DNA of 64,000 nt, taken from Saprospira grandis str. Lewin. Its GTDB lineage: Bacteria > Bacteroidota > Bacteroidia > Chitinophagales > Saprospiraceae. The position numbers were made by a program, and so were the translations under genes. How positions within the stretch are numbered: position 1 is the first letter of the stretch; every line of letters begins with the position of its first letter. A model generated the notes under the pieces. The model was given only the letters and a program-made list of their open reading frames with translations. It was not told the origin of the DNA and made no database searches. Positions 48,571-57,518 of the stretch are shown piece after piece. Location: positions 3,224,501-3,288,500 of the forward strand of contig NC_016940.1 of assembly GCF_000250635.1 (NCBI RefSeq), read 5' to 3'.

Positions 48571-49179
48571 TTATTGTAGGGGAGCAGGGGATAGCTGACA
48601 ATCTCTGAGTATTTCTTGGGCCAAATCTGTGGCATCCAATAAATACTGGCTGTTGTTTAGACTAAGCGTCATGAAAATAGCGCCCTCTAAAAGGGAAAAA
48701 ATCTGCCGACTAATTTTTTGCTCATCTAAGTTGGGCCGAAACTCTCCGGCTTGCATAGCGGCTAAAATTAGGCGGCGAATATGATTTTCTAGTTTTTTAA
48801 TTACCTCGACTACTCGGGCCAAAAATTGAGGATGTTGTCCCTGGGCATCTATCCCCAAATTAAGAATAGGACAACCCCCAAAAGGGATGGCAAAATGGTG
48901 GTAATCCTGATAAAATTGGAGAATAGCCGCTAGTTTATCGCTAGCTCGATCTTCTGCATCAACCCTTTTCATGATGGCTTGGCTAAGTTGGCGCAAGTTG
49001 TAATTAAAGGCCGCTAGGGCCAATTCTTCTTTATTTTGGAAGTGGCCATAAATGGCCCCCTTGCTAAGTCCAGTGGCTTGGCAAAGGTCTGTTAAACTAC
49101 TGCCGATATAGCCCTGTTGGTTAAAAATAGGCGCAGTCGTTTCTATAATATGTTGCCTTGTTTTGGCCGATTTTTTCAT
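48571..49179 (-). CDS. TetR-family transcriptional repressor, 202 aa
   Basis: N-terminal helix-turn-helix at about residues 8-55: RQHIIETTAPIFNQQGYIGSSLTDLCQATGLSKGAIYGHFQNKEEL, a textbook TetR DNA-binding domain. The C-terminal ligand domain contains FGGCPILNLGIDAQGQHP, a segment common in the TetR_C subgroup linked to thiol or electrophile sensing; Cys in GGCP could matter. It probably represses itself and the hydrolase gene 20 bp downstream through the two matching dyads. Confidence 0.93.
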   Translation of the reverse strand: MKKSAKTRQHIIETTAPIFNQQGYIGSSLTDLCQATGLSKGAIYGHFQNKEELALAAFNYNLRQLSQAIMKRVDAEDRASDKLAAILQFYQDYHHFAIPFGGCPILNLGIDAQGQHPQFLARVVEVIKKLENHIRRLILAAMQAGEFRPNLDEQKISRQIFSLLEGAIFMTLSLNNSQYLLDATDLAQEILRDCQLSPAPLQ

Positions 49180-49215
49180 GGCTGTTATTGCTTATACTGT
49201 AAAATTACAAAAAAT

Positions 49216-49225
49216 ACCGATTGGT
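49216..49225. promoter_or_regulatory. Putative TetR operator ACCGATTGGT (autoregulation)
   Basis: Lies 37 bp upstream of the TetR start codon and next to a -7-like TATTTTTTG with TTG 21 bp upstream on the minus strand, so a bound repressor would cover the promoter. Confidence 0.6.
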
Positions 49226-49270
49226 TTATTTATCTTGCAACGGATTAATGTTTTTTTAATCCCAGGCCGC

Positions 49271-49417
49271 TATTGGCCCAGCGCTGCGCAGCGGTGGCCG
49301 AAGGCCAGACCGAACAAAACGAGCCTTGGCGAAGTTTTGTGAAGGGCCGAGCAGACCTGCGAGCCGCGCAGCATAGCGGCGGCCGACCTAGCCGAAGGCT
49401 AGCCGGCCGCGGGCCCC
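49271..49417 (-). repeat. GC-rich composite repeat, type A, minus orientation
   Basis: On the minus strand: GGGGCCCGC, opening stem GGCCGGCTAGCC TTC GGCTAGGTCGGCC, GCCGCTATGCTGCGCGGCTC, exact core, AT-rich stem ACAAAAC ... GTTTTGT, CGGTCTG, GGCC TTC GGCC, ACCGCTGCGCAGCGCTGGGCC. Confidence 0.87.
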
Positions 49418-49451
49418 AAAACATCATTATATCAATCAAATATTTACAGTT

Positions 49452-49883
49452 ATGTCTATTTGGAAAAGAACAGCCAGCCTAGCTCAGCTCAATCAGTTAT
49501 CGGAAAATACTGTGGTGAGTTATTTGGGCATTGAGTTTATAGAAATTGGGGAGGATTATTTGAAGGCCAGAATGCCCGTGACGGCCAATCAGGTGCAGCC
49601 AGCGCGGATTTTGCATGGGGGTGTTTCTGTTGTTTTGGCCGAAACGCTGGGTTCTGTGGCCTCGGTCCTTTGTATAAATGAGGATAGTGGAAAGCAGCCC
49701 GTGGGTTTAGAAATCAATGCCAGCCATTTGCGTTCGGTGCCTGAAGGAGGCGAAGTAGTGGGGATTTGTCGCCCTATTCGCATTGGTCGTCAGGTTCACT
49801 TTTGGGAGATCGAATTGCAGGACCAAAAAGAGCGCCCCATTTGTAGTAGCCGCCTTACGGTCATGCTAAGAGATGCTAAATAA
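49452..49883 (+). CDS. Hotdog-fold acyl-CoA thioesterase (PaaI/MenI type), 143 aa
   Basis: The hotdog signature PARILHGGVSVVLAETLGSVAS has the His-Gly-Gly and downstream Glu of the PaaI/EntH group. Homologues hydrolyse aromatic or 1,4-dihydroxy-2-naphthoyl-CoA thioesters; the YLGIEFIEIGEDYLKARMPVT start is typical. It acts in the cytosol, probably as a tetramer. In Bacteroidota such enzymes serve menaquinone synthesis or CoA-ester clearance, but no men genes are nearby. Terminator directly after. Confidence 0.88.
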   Translation: MSIWKRTASLAQLNQLSENTVVSYLGIEFIEIGEDYLKARMPVTANQVQPARILHGGVSVVLAETLGSVASVLCINEDSGKQPVGLEINASHLRSVPEGGEVVGICRPIRIGRQVHFWEIELQDQKERPICSSRLTVMLRDAK

Positions 49884-49892
49884 GCCCCTTGA

Positions 49893-49919
49893 AAAGCCCT
49901 TTTTTAAGGGCTTTTTTTT
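49893..49919 (+). terminator. Terminator after the thioesterase gene
   Basis: Stem AAAGCCCTT / AAGGGCTTT around a loop of T, then a T-run. It ends 40 bp before the metG start. Confidence 0.88.
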
Positions 49920-49958
49920 ATTTTGGCGCCCTTGATTCGAGACTTTACAAAAAGAGAT

Positions 49959-52133
49959 ATGTCAAAGAAATATACCCTTACTGCAGCCCTTCCTTATGCT
50001 AATGGGGCCTTGCACCTTGGCCATTTGGCGGGGGCCTATTTGCCTGCCGATATTTATGCCCGTTTCTTGCGCCGACAAGGCAAAGATTTGGCCTTTGTTT
50101 GTGGTTCTGATGAGCATGGCGCAGCCATTACGATTCGGGCCAAAAAAGAGGGGCGGAGTCCTCAGGAAATTATTGACCATTATCATGCGCTCAATAAAAA
50201 AACCTTTGAGCAGCTCGGTATTTCTTTTGACATTTATCATCGGACCAGTAGTGAGCTGCACCATAAAACGGCCCAAGATTTCTTTTTGCAGCTGTTGGAA
50301 AAAGGCGATCAGTTTGAGCAAAAGACTACGGAGCAATATTATGATGAAGACTTTAAGCAGTTTTTAGCCGATCGCTATATTCAGGGAACTTGCCCTAAAT
50401 GTGGACATGAGGAAGCCTTTGGCGACCAATGCGAAAAATGTGGCTCTACGCTTTCGCCTACAGAATTGATTAACCCTATTTCTACAATGAGTGGAAAAAC
50501 GCCTGTGCTAAAGGAAACTACGCATTGGTATTTCCGTTTGGACCAGCATGAGGCTTGGCTCAAAGAATGGGTAGAAAAAGGGCAGGTCGATGGCCAGCAA
50601 TTGCATGATCCCAGCCAATGGCGCAAGCATGTTTTGGGCCAATGCCTTTCTTGGATCGAGGGCGGCCTACAACCCAGAGCCATTACTCGCGATTTGGATT
50701 GGGGAATCAAATTACCCATTGAAAATGCCGAGGGCAAAGTGCTTTATGTTTGGTTTGATGCCCCCTTGGGCTATATTTCGGCCACTAAGGCTTGGGCCGA
50801 AGAGCAAGGCAAAAATTGGGAAGATTACTGGAAAGGAGAGGATACCGAATTGATCCATTTCATTGGAAAAGACAATATTGTTTTCCATTGTGTGGTTTTT
50901 CCCGCCATGCTCAAAGCAGCAGGCGATTATGTTTTGCCCAAAAATGTTCCCGCCAACCAATTTTTGAACTTAGAAGGCAAAAAGTTTTCTAAATCGAGAG
51001 GTTGGGTAATTGAGCAGCATCAATATTTGCAAGACTTTGCCGAATTTCCCAATAAGGAAGATGCGCTGCGCTATGCCTTGATTCGCAGCTTGCCCGAAAA
51101 TAAAGATGGCGATTTCAAATGGGAGGAATTTGTGGCCCTACACGATAATGAGCTAGCCGATAACTTGGGGAACTTCTTCAACCGAGTGCTCAGCTTTATT
51201 AAAAAATATAGTGCAGGCAAACTGCCCGCAGCCGATTTAGATTTGCTGATTCAGGGATCTGAGGTGGGCAGTGAAAGTAGCTACAAAAAGTTCTGCCAAA
51301 CAGAAATTCTGCCTTTGGTAGAGCGTTTGGAAAAAGAAATCATGGCTTTTGAGCTGCGCCAAGCTATTCAAACGGTCCTAGAACTCTCTCGTTTGGGCAA
51401 CGGTATGTTCCAAAATAACTCGCCTTGGAAAGTGGCCAAGGAGAACCCCGAAGCGGCAGAAGTACAAACCGTTTTGGCCCTTGGGGTACAGATTGCCGCT
51501 TGCCTTAATATTTTGCTAGAGCCATTTTTGCCCTTTGTGGCCAAAAAAATGCAAGAGCTCCTCAACTGGTCTGCTGATTTGGATTGGGAGGGCTTGAAAG
51601 CAAAACTAGCTGCAGGCCAAAGCCTTTTGGCAGTTGGTCATGCTTTGGCTGAACCCAAAGTCATCTTTGCCAAAATCAATAATAAGAAAGATAAGCGCTG
51701 GTCCGATTTGATCTTGCAACAAGAGCAGTTGTTGCAAGATCGGCTCAAAGCTTTAGAGGCGGAGGCCAAGCGCAAAGCCCAAGAAGAAGCCAACCAAAAG
51801 CGTTTGCCCGAGATCGAGTTTGATGATTTTACGAAGGTAGAAATGCGCTTGGCCAAGGTGATCTCGGCTAAAAAGGTGAAAAAAGCAGATCGATTATTGG
51901 AAATTGAGGTTGACTTGGGCAACGAAAAACGAACGGTGGTTTCTGGTTTGGCCAAATTCTATACGCCCGAAGAGCTCTTGGGCCAACAGGTGGTGATGGT
52001 GGTCAATTTGAAGCCCAGAAAACTCAGAGGAATTGTTTCGCAGGGAATGATTTTGACAGCCGAAAATCCAGACGGTAGCCTCTCTTTGCTCCAACCCTGG
52101 AAGGGCATGCAAGATGGCGCCTTGATTAAATAA
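49959..52133 (+). CDS. metG: Methionyl-tRNA synthetase, 724 aa
   Basis: Charges tRNA-Met with methionine. Class I motifs HLGH at residues 19-22 and KFSKS (KMSKS variant) near residue 340; a zinc-knuckle Cys pair set in CPKCGHEEAFGDQCEKCGS near residues 145-163. The anticodon-binding helical domain follows, then a Lys-rich linker and a C-terminal EMAP-II-like tRNA-binding domain from about residue 620 (FDDFTKVEMRLAKVISAKKV, VVSGLAKFYTPEELLG, MILTAENPDG), the dimer-forming type. Start taken at ATG 49959 (MSKKYTLTAALPYANG); the longer frame starts inside the preceding terminator region. Confidence 0.98.
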   Translation: MSKKYTLTAALPYANGALHLGHLAGAYLPADIYARFLRRQGKDLAFVCGSDEHGAAITIRAKKEGRSPQEIIDHYHALNKKTFEQLGISFDIYHRTSSELHHKTAQDFFLQLLEKGDQFEQKTTEQYYDEDFKQFLADRYIQGTCPKCGHEEAFGDQCEKCGSTLSPTELINPISTMSGKTPVLKETTHWYFRLDQHEAWLKEWVEKGQVDGQQLHDPSQWRKHVLGQCLSWIEGGLQPRAITRDLDWGIKLPIENAEGKVLYVWFDAPLGYISATKAWAEEQGKNWEDYWKGEDTELIHFIGKDNIVFHCVVFPAMLKAAGDYVLPKNVPANQFLNLEGKKFSKSRGWVIEQHQYLQDFAEFPNKEDALRYALIRSLPENKDGDFKWEEFVALHDNELADNLGNFFNRVLSFIKKYSAGKLPAADLDLLIQGSEVGSESSYKKFCQTEILPLVERLEKEIMAFELRQAIQTVLELSRLGNGMFQNNSPWKVAKENPEAAEVQTVLALGVQIAACLNILLEPFLPFVAKKMQELLNWSADLDWEGLKAKLAAGQSLLAVGHALAEPKVIFAKINNKKDKRWSDLILQQEQLLQDRLKALEAEAKRKAQEEANQKRLPEIEFDDFTKVEMRLAKVISAKKVKKADRLLEIEVDLGNEKRTVVSGLAKFYTPEELLGQQVVMVVNLKPRKLRGIVSQGMILTAENPDGSLSLLQPWKGMQDGALIK

Positions 52134-52155
52134 GCTTCCGTTTTTGCATCTAGAA

Positions 52156-52307
52156 AGGCGCGAAGCGCCTTGGCTGAGGGATGGAAAGTGGGGCGGCGAA
52201 GCCGCAGACCCAAGTTTTTGAGCGTAGCGAAAAAAACTGCAGGGCCGAGCAGACCTGCGAGCCACGACAGAGCCCGACCCAAGGCCGAAGGCCGCAGGGG
52301 CAGCCCC
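52156..52307 (-). repeat. GC-rich composite repeat, type B, minus orientation
   Basis: On the minus strand: GGGGCTGCCCC, TGCGGCC TTC GGCC, TTGGGTCGGGCTCTG, TCGTGGCTC, exact core, AT-rich stem AGTTTTT ... AAAAACT, GGGTCTG, CGGC TTC GCCG, CATCCCTCAGCC, GGCGC TTC GCGCC. It follows metG by 22 bp. Confidence 0.87.
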
Positions 52308-52329
52308 AAAAAAAGAAAACATAAAAAGC

Positions 52330-52365
52330 AAAAGGGCAATCAGCGAAAAAACTGATTGCCCTTTT
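52330..52365. terminator. Bidirectional terminator between metG and the thioredoxin-like gene
   Basis: A 14-bp perfect stem AAAAGGGCAATCAG / CTGATTGCCCTTTT with loop CGAAAAAA. T-rich on both strands, so it can serve the two convergent genes. Confidence 0.88.
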
Positions 52366-52385
52366 TAGTGTTGGAGGTCTATGTC

Positions 52386-53033
52386 TTAGCGTTGGACCGT
52401 GCTTTTGTATTCTTGTTGGAATTGTTCCCAGGGGGTTTTTTTGTAGTGGTCCTCGGCCAAATAATGCAAAATAGTATCAAAAATACCGACCTCTAGATAG
52501 CCCGGAATGCGTTGAATGAGTTGAAAATCCTCATTGAGAAAAACCACCGTAGGATAGCTCATTTTGCCATCTAATAAGACGGCGGCCAGTTGGTGGTAGC
52601 CTCTGCGGCCCTGGGGAATATACTTAAAGGTATTGCCCGCAAAGAGAATATCTTCTCGGTATTCGGCATCTAGTTTTACTGGATAAAAGTTGTTGTTGAG
52701 ATAGGCCGAAATTTCTTTTTGCTGAAAGGTATTTTTGTCCATTCGCTTACACCAGCCGCACCAATCCGTATAAATATCGATGAAGATTTTTTTGCCTTTC
52801 TGGCCAGCGGCCTTATCGGCTTGGAGTTGAGCAACGGCCTGCTCATAAGTCATCCAATTGACGTTAGACAAAGGGCTTTCTTCTTCGGTTTCTTCGCTTT
52901 CTCCTCTAAAGCTTTTCAGCTCAAAGGTGGCGCTATCGGCAGATTTAGAGCTAAGGTTTTGGGGCGTACTGGAACTACAAGCGAGGTAGATTCCAGAAAT
53001 AGAAAGAACTAAAGTAGTGGCAATTCTGAACAT
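52386..53033 (-). CDS. Thioredoxin-fold lipoprotein, 215 aa
   Basis: The lipoprotein signal MFRIATTLVLSISGIYLAC gives lipobox Cys19. A linker rich in Ser and Glu follows, then a thioredoxin-like domain with active-site WCGWC in KIFIDIYTDWCGWCKRMDKNTF (about residue 92) and the cis-Pro segment SYPTVVFLNEDF. This matches the thioredoxin_7/DUF255-like periplasmic thiol-disulfide proteins of Bacteroidota, attached by lipid to a membrane. Likely role: reducing or isomerising disulfides of exported proteins. Single gene, convergent with metG. Confidence 0.87.
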   Translation of the reverse strand: MFRIATTLVLSISGIYLACSSSTPQNLSSKSADSATFELKSFRGESEETEEESPLSNVNWMTYEQAVAQLQADKAAGQKGKKIFIDIYTDWCGWCKRMDKNTFQQKEISAYLNNNFYPVKLDAEYREDILFAGNTFKYIPQGRRGYHQLAAVLLDGKMSYPTVVFLNEDFQLIQRIPGYLEVGIFDTILHYLAEDHYKKTPWEQFQQEYKSTVQR

Positions 53034-53214
53034 ATAACAAATTATATTTTATAGACAGCTTGCTGTCTTAATTGGGGGAGGACAAGACTATTGGAGCAAT
53101 AGTTTTGTTTGATGACAACACAAGAACGCAAGAGTTTTGCCCTTAGATGAATGTCCCGCAAGCTTTTGTTTATATTTAACAGAGCTCAAGATTAACAAAA
53201 GAAAGGCCAATAAC

Positions 53215-53253
53215 AAAGCCCCCTTTTCTCTATCCTGAAAAAAGGGGGCTTTT
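53215..53253. terminator. Hairpin of terminator type downstream of the 53270 gene
   Basis: AAAGCCCCCTTTT (53215-53227) pairs with AAAAGGGGGCTTT with loop CTCTATCCTGAA; short T-stretches on both sides. It is 17 bp past the minus-strand stop at 53270. Confidence 0.7.
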
Positions 53254-53269
53254 CCAAAAGCAGCCAAGC

Positions 53270-53551
53270 TTACTTTTTGGTCCGCTCATATTGGTTCATG
53301 AACATAGCCGTATGCGCCAAAAAACGCTGGTCGGTAAATTTCTCTGCCAAGGTCTTATTGAGGAGCTCCTTGCTGCTTTCTTCCATGGGCTTTTGCTCTA
53401 GGGCAGTCACCACATCGGCCTCCAAACGAGTCTTTAGTTTGCTCCAGTAAGACTTTACATGAGGGTTAATCATGCTGCCGTTAAACTGCTTATTGAATTC
53501 CATCAAAAGGATATCTACCAACTGTTCTAGGTCCTTTGTATAATCGGCCAT
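53270..53551 (-). CDS. Small helical hypothetical protein, 93 aa
   Basis: MADYTKDLEQLVDILLMEFNKQF begins an all-helical, soluble protein with heptad-like hydrophobic spacing and a basic C-terminus (NQYERTKK). No motif recognised. It stands between its own terminator-like hairpin and an AT-rich upstream spacer, which supports it as an independent gene. Codon use and composition resemble the neighbours. Confidence 0.65.
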   Translation of the reverse strand: MADYTKDLEQLVDILLMEFNKQFNGSMINPHVKSYWSKLKTRLEADVVTALEQKPMEESSKELLNKTLAEKFTDQRFLAHTAMFMNQYERTKK

Positions 53552-53643
53552 TATTTTAAATTTATGGGATAAATGAGAAATAGTGTTTAAAATAGCATGC
53601 TAAAACTACAATCTATTTCCAAATTTTCAAAACGCATAGGGGC

Positions 53644-53682
53644 AAAAAAAGTGAGCAGCTACTTTCCCCAAAGTAGCTGCTC
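53644..53682 (-). terminator. Terminator of psd
   Basis: A perfect 13-bp stem GAGCAGCTACTTT / AAAGTAGCTGCTC with loop of four C (plus reading); seven A at 53644-53650 give the minus-strand T-run. It is 135 bp past the psd stop; the stretch between holds no gene. Confidence 0.85.
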
Positions 53683-53816
53683 TGTAATCCCCATGATTTA
53701 CCCCAAACTTAATTGAAGTTAGAGCAAGTATTTCCTTTTGCTCTATTGCAAATTTACAGCAAGAAATAACTCTTTTTATAGGCCATTTGGGCAAAAGCTA
53801 AATTTAGGTATTATAC

Positions 53817-54698
53817 TTATTTTCCTATCTGCTCGCCCATCCGAACCGCGGTTTCCATCCCTCTACGACTGTTTTCCAATAAATCTGCGCTCAATTCAAA
53901 TTGCCCCGGCTCTAAAAGCATGACCACCGTAGAGCCCCCAAAGGCAAAATAACCCATTTCTTGCCCCTTTTCTAGCTGGGCATTGGGCGGATAACTAAAA
54001 TGGATGCTGCCCACCATGGTCGCCCCCACCGGAGCCAACAAAATATCGCCCCGATCAGCCGTTTTTAGAATACTATAGGCCCTTTTGTTTTCGCAAAATA
54101 CCTTAACAAAATTTCTGGCCAAGGCATAAGGTGAAACCGAATAGTAACGCCCCATAATCTGCTGGGCCTCCTCGGCCTGCCCCGCATAGGGAAAATGATA
54201 GCGATGATAGTCATGCGGCGCCAAGCGAATGATCAATAAACTCCCCTTGGCATAACGCTCAGCCAAGGCCTCATCACCCAAAAAACGCTTCAAATTAAAG
54301 GCCTGCCCCTTCACAAAAAAAGCACGCAGCTCATCAATATGCTCAAAAGCAAGCAGTTTGCCATCGGCCGGAGAAACCAAACCCTCCCCAATAGGCCGAG
54401 CCGAAGGATGTAATTTTCGACAAAAAAAGGCATTGAAATTTTCAAATTCCTCCACGCTCCGCAGCGCCTCGCTCATATCAATGTTATAAGCGGCCACAAA
54501 ATCCGCAATCTTTTTCGCCGATTTCTCCTTGTCCATCCGCCGACCATACCAAGCCGACAAAAATTTTCTGCGCACCAATAACTCCAAGGGCAGTTTGCCC
54601 AACGGACTCTGATACAAAAACCGAATGTATTTTTCCGCCGGCGGCCGCTCCTCACAAAGCGCTCCCGTTTTGCGGTCTATATATTGTATTCCTTGCAT
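53817..54698 (-). CDS. psd: Phosphatidylserine decarboxylase, 293 aa
   Basis: Makes phosphatidylethanolamine from phosphatidylserine at the inner membrane. The pyruvoyl-forming self-cleavage motif is GGST in YFAFGGSTVVMLLE (LGST variant), near residue 255. Upstream landmarks are FENFNAFFCRKL, VSPADGKLL, and LAPHDYHRYHFP with the conserved His residues. Length and order match the bacterial proenzyme of the longer class. Single gene with its own terminator downstream. A GC repeat starts about 30 bp upstream of the start codon. Confidence 0.96.
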   Translation of the reverse strand: MQGIQYIDRKTGALCEERPPAEKYIRFLYQSPLGKLPLELLVRRKFLSAWYGRRMDKEKSAKKIADFVAAYNIDMSEALRSVEEFENFNAFFCRKLHPSARPIGEGLVSPADGKLLAFEHIDELRAFFVKGQAFNLKRFLGDEALAERYAKGSLLIIRLAPHDYHRYHFPYAGQAEEAQQIMGRYYSVSPYALARNFVKVFCENKRAYSILKTADRGDILLAPVGATMVGSIHFSYPPNAQLEKGQEMGYFAFGGSTVVMLLEPGQFELSADLLENSRRGMETAVRMGEQIGK

Positions 54699-54729
54699 GC
54701 TCTCTTTTTTTGACTATTACTTATCTTTT

Positions 54730-54970
54730 GGGGCCTCCGCTGCGGCTTCGCCTTGCGGCGCTACGTTTACTCCCTTCAGTCGTCGAACTGCGGACTAAAG
54801 TCCTTGTTGTCGCAGCTCGCTGCTGTTTTTGTGGGGCCTCCGCCTCCCTTCGGTCGTCGGCGCTACGTTTCGCAGCTCGCTGTTCGCTCGGCCCTGCGGC
54901 CTGACGGCCTTGGTCTGCGGCTGCGCCGCACTGCTCCACATCGCTAGGCCTGCGGCGGCTTCGCCGCCTG
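54730..54970 (+). repeat. GC-rich composite repeat, type C, double block with GTCGTCGAACTGCG module
   Basis: Two units in a row. The first (54730-54830) has GGGGCCTCCGC, CGGCGCTACG and then the module GTTTACTCCCTTCAGTCGTCG, AACTGCGGAC TAAA GTCC, TTGTTGTCGCAGCTCGCTG. The second (54835-54970) is complete: GGGGCCTCCGCC, CGGCGCTACGTTTCGCAGC, core variant GCTGTTCGCTCGGCCCT, GGCC TGAC GGCC, TTGGTCTG, CGGC TGC GCCG, CACATCGCTAGGCC, GCGGCGGCTTCGCCGCC. It ends 26 bp before the CHAT gene. Confidence 0.85.
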
Positions 54971-54996
54971 CTTTCTCCAATTACAGCAAATCGCCT

Positions 54997-57507
54997 ATGA
55001 AATTACTATTCCCTTTTGTTTTCTTTTTTCTCCCTTTTGGCCTTTGGGGCCAAGTAGAGGACCTACAGCAACAAGCTCGGCAAAAATGGAGTTTGGGCCA
55101 AGAAAAACAAGCTTTTTTTCTCGCCCACAAAGCCCTTAATGCCGCTAAAGATCAAGCCAATTCGGCCCACTACAATAGCCTGCTGCTGCTGTTTGAACTG
55201 CATTTTGAATTGGGCCATATCGAGCAAGCCCGACAGTATGGCGCCCTAGCCCTACAACTAAATGAACAAGCGGGCTTCCGCTTGGGTTCAAGCCAATTGC
55301 TCTATAAGCAATTGGCCCGCCTAGAACAGCTTGATGGCCAATATGAAGCCGCCGAGCTCTTTCTGATGCAGGCCCAAGAACAACTCCCGCCCTTGCTCGG
55401 CCCGCCTAGCCTCGACCGCCTGCAGCTCCTAGCCCAATTGGCCGAGGTCTATCAGCTGAAAGGACAGTTGAGGGCCGCTCAGCGAATTTATGACAAAATT
55501 TTGCAGCAAAAAAATATCCCCCTAACAGAAAATCTCCAATGGCGCTATGCCGCCGCTATCTTGGCCCAAAAAAATAAGGAGGGCCAAAAGGCCGAAAGAC
55601 TGTTCCAAGAAGCCCTAGCTCTTACTGGCCCCACTACCGCCTACCAAAGCGAAGTCCTAAAGGCCGCCCTGGCCCAAAATGCCTGGAAAATGGGAAAAAC
55701 CAGCCTGGCCAAAAAACGCTATGAACAACTCTACCAAAATCGAAAAAAGAATTTGGGCCAGGATCATCCGCTCACACTCAGCCTAGCCGGAGAAATAGCC
55801 TATTTCTATGAAAGTCAAGGCCAATTGGACCAAAGCGAAACGCTCATGCAGCTTTATATCCAAAGCCTGATCCAAGAGATTGATGAATTGGCCCAATATA
55901 CTAGCTACCAAGAGTTTTTGCGGCTCCAACAAAGCTTAGCCCCCGAAATTAACCGCTTTACCGCTTGGGTGAGCAGACATCCCCAACAAAAATGGCTCAA
56001 ATGTTTGGCCCAACTCCAATTAGCCGCCCAAGCTAGGGGCCAAGAGGAGGCCACCGCCTTTAGACAAGCCCTAAAAGCCCTAAGGTCGCCCCATTTAATA
56101 GACCTCAAAATGGATTGGGCCGAAGCCGTAGAAAAGCTGGCACATAGCTATCGCCTCAGTAAAAAAAAGGCGGCCCACCGCTTCCAACAAGCCGAACAAA
56201 AAGCAGCGGTAAAAGCAGTAGAAAAAGAACTAAAGGCTGCCCTTCGCCAAAATGATATTCCCTTTTTAGCTCAAAATTATACCCTAGAACAACTACAAGC
56301 CCAATTAGATAGTACCGAAATGGCCATCAATATTTTACACTATCAAGACCATAATGGCCAAGCTTGGCTAAGCGAGGCTAAATTTGCGGCCCTGATCTTT
56401 AGCCAAGATAGCCTGCTCATTTGGCAAGAGCTCTGTACCGAAGAAGCCATAGCATCTGTCTTATCAGATATATTTAGACTCAAAACAATAAAGGATATTA
56501 ACCGCAGCTATTTGTCTATTCCCGGACTAAGCCAATTGTTAGATAAAAAGCTTTGGCAACCCCTGCGCCCACATCTAGCAGATAAAAACTGCCTGCATTT
56601 CCAATTGCCCGCCATCTTGCAGCCGCTTTCTTTTGAAGCCATTCTGCAAAGCCATAATGAACGTTACCTCATAGAAGATTATGAACTGCATTATTATAGT
56701 AGCTTTCATAAATTAAAAAAACAGCCCCAAGCTTATGTCAGCAAACAAGCCTTTTTAATGGGGGGCGTGGATTTTGGCCGCAAACCCAAGCGTAGCCCCT
56801 GGCTGCCTTGGGATCCCCTGCCCGCTAGCCTAGAAGAAGTAGAGGATTTAGAAGTGGCCCTATATAATGCCGCCTGGGAAACTGATAAATTGACCAGCGG
56901 CTCGGCCAATGAAGTACACTTTTTAAAACTGCTGCAAGAAAAGCGTTTTCGCCTGATTCATCTGGCCACTCATGCCTACTTTTTTGAACGCCCAAAAGAA
57001 GGCGATGAAGGCGGAATTTTCTTTGAAGAAAGCAGCCGACAACTCAGCCTAGAAAAACAATTGATCCAAGAAGAAGAACAAGCCCTGATGCGCTCGGGTT
57101 TGGTCTTTGCCGGGGCCAACCTGAGCTGGCAAGGCCCCGCTAGCAGCTCTATGGCCGAGGCCGACGGTATTCTCACAGCCCTTGATTTACTCAGCCTAGA
57201 GCTAGAAGGCTGCGAACTGTTGGTCCTTTCTGCCTGCCAAACGGCCCTAGGACAAACGAGCAGCCAAGAGGGCCTGCTCGGCCTGCCCACCGCTTTTCAG
57301 CAAGCGGGAGTAGACTATTTTATGGGCAGCCGCTGGAGCGTGAATGACCAAGTTACCGCCCTTTTTATGGAGCTGTTTTATGAGGCTTATCTCGCAGGAG
57401 ATTCGCCCCCCATCGCTCTGCGAAAAGCCCAGTTGGCCCTGATGAAAAAAGAAAAAGGACGCTATGCCCACCCTTATTATTGGGCCGCTTTTCAGTTGTT
57501 GCGCTAG
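54997..57507 (+). CDS. Secreted TPR-CHAT (caspase-like) protein, 836 aa
   Basis: Start at ATG 54997; the open frame upstream is translated GC repeat. MKLLFPFVFFFLPFGLWGQ is a likely signal peptide. Residues 20-320 are TPR-like helical pairs (AFFLAHKALNAAKDQANSAHYN, HIEQARQYGALALQLNEQAG, EAAELFLMQAQEQLPP). A helical middle leads to a C-terminal CHAT domain, with catalytic His659 in LIHLATHAYF and Cys747 in LVLSACQTALG, followed by LPTAFQQAGVDYFMGSRWSVND. CHAT proteins are clan CD peptidases related to caspases and separase. With a signal peptide it should act in the periplasm or at the surface. Target unknown. Confidence 0.88.
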   Translation: MKLLFPFVFFFLPFGLWGQVEDLQQQARQKWSLGQEKQAFFLAHKALNAAKDQANSAHYNSLLLLFELHFELGHIEQARQYGALALQLNEQAGFRLGSSQLLYKQLARLEQLDGQYEAAELFLMQAQEQLPPLLGPPSLDRLQLLAQLAEVYQLKGQLRAAQRIYDKILQQKNIPLTENLQWRYAAAILAQKNKEGQKAERLFQEALALTGPTTAYQSEVLKAALAQNAWKMGKTSLAKKRYEQLYQNRKKNLGQDHPLTLSLAGEIAYFYESQGQLDQSETLMQLYIQSLIQEIDELAQYTSYQEFLRLQQSLAPEINRFTAWVSRHPQQKWLKCLAQLQLAAQARGQEEATAFRQALKALRSPHLIDLKMDWAEAVEKLAHSYRLSKKKAAHRFQQAEQKAAVKAVEKELKAALRQNDIPFLAQNYTLEQLQAQLDSTEMAINILHYQDHNGQAWLSEAKFAALIFSQDSLLIWQELCTEEAIASVLSDIFRLKTIKDINRSYLSIPGLSQLLDKKLWQPLRPHLADKNCLHFQLPAILQPLSFEAILQSHNERYLIEDYELHYYSSFHKLKKQPQAYVSKQAFLMGGVDFGRKPKRSPWLPWDPLPASLEEVEDLEVALYNAAWETDKLTSGSANEVHFLKLLQEKRFRLIHLATHAYFFERPKEGDEGGIFFEESSRQLSLEKQLIQEEEQALMRSGLVFAGANLSWQGPASSSMAEADGILTALDLLSLELEGCELLVLSACQTALGQTSSQEGLLGLPTAFQQAGVDYFMGSRWSVNDQVTALFMELFYEAYLAGDSPPIALRKAQLALMKKEKGRYAHPYYWAAFQLLR

Positions 57508-57518
57508 TTTGCAGGGGA

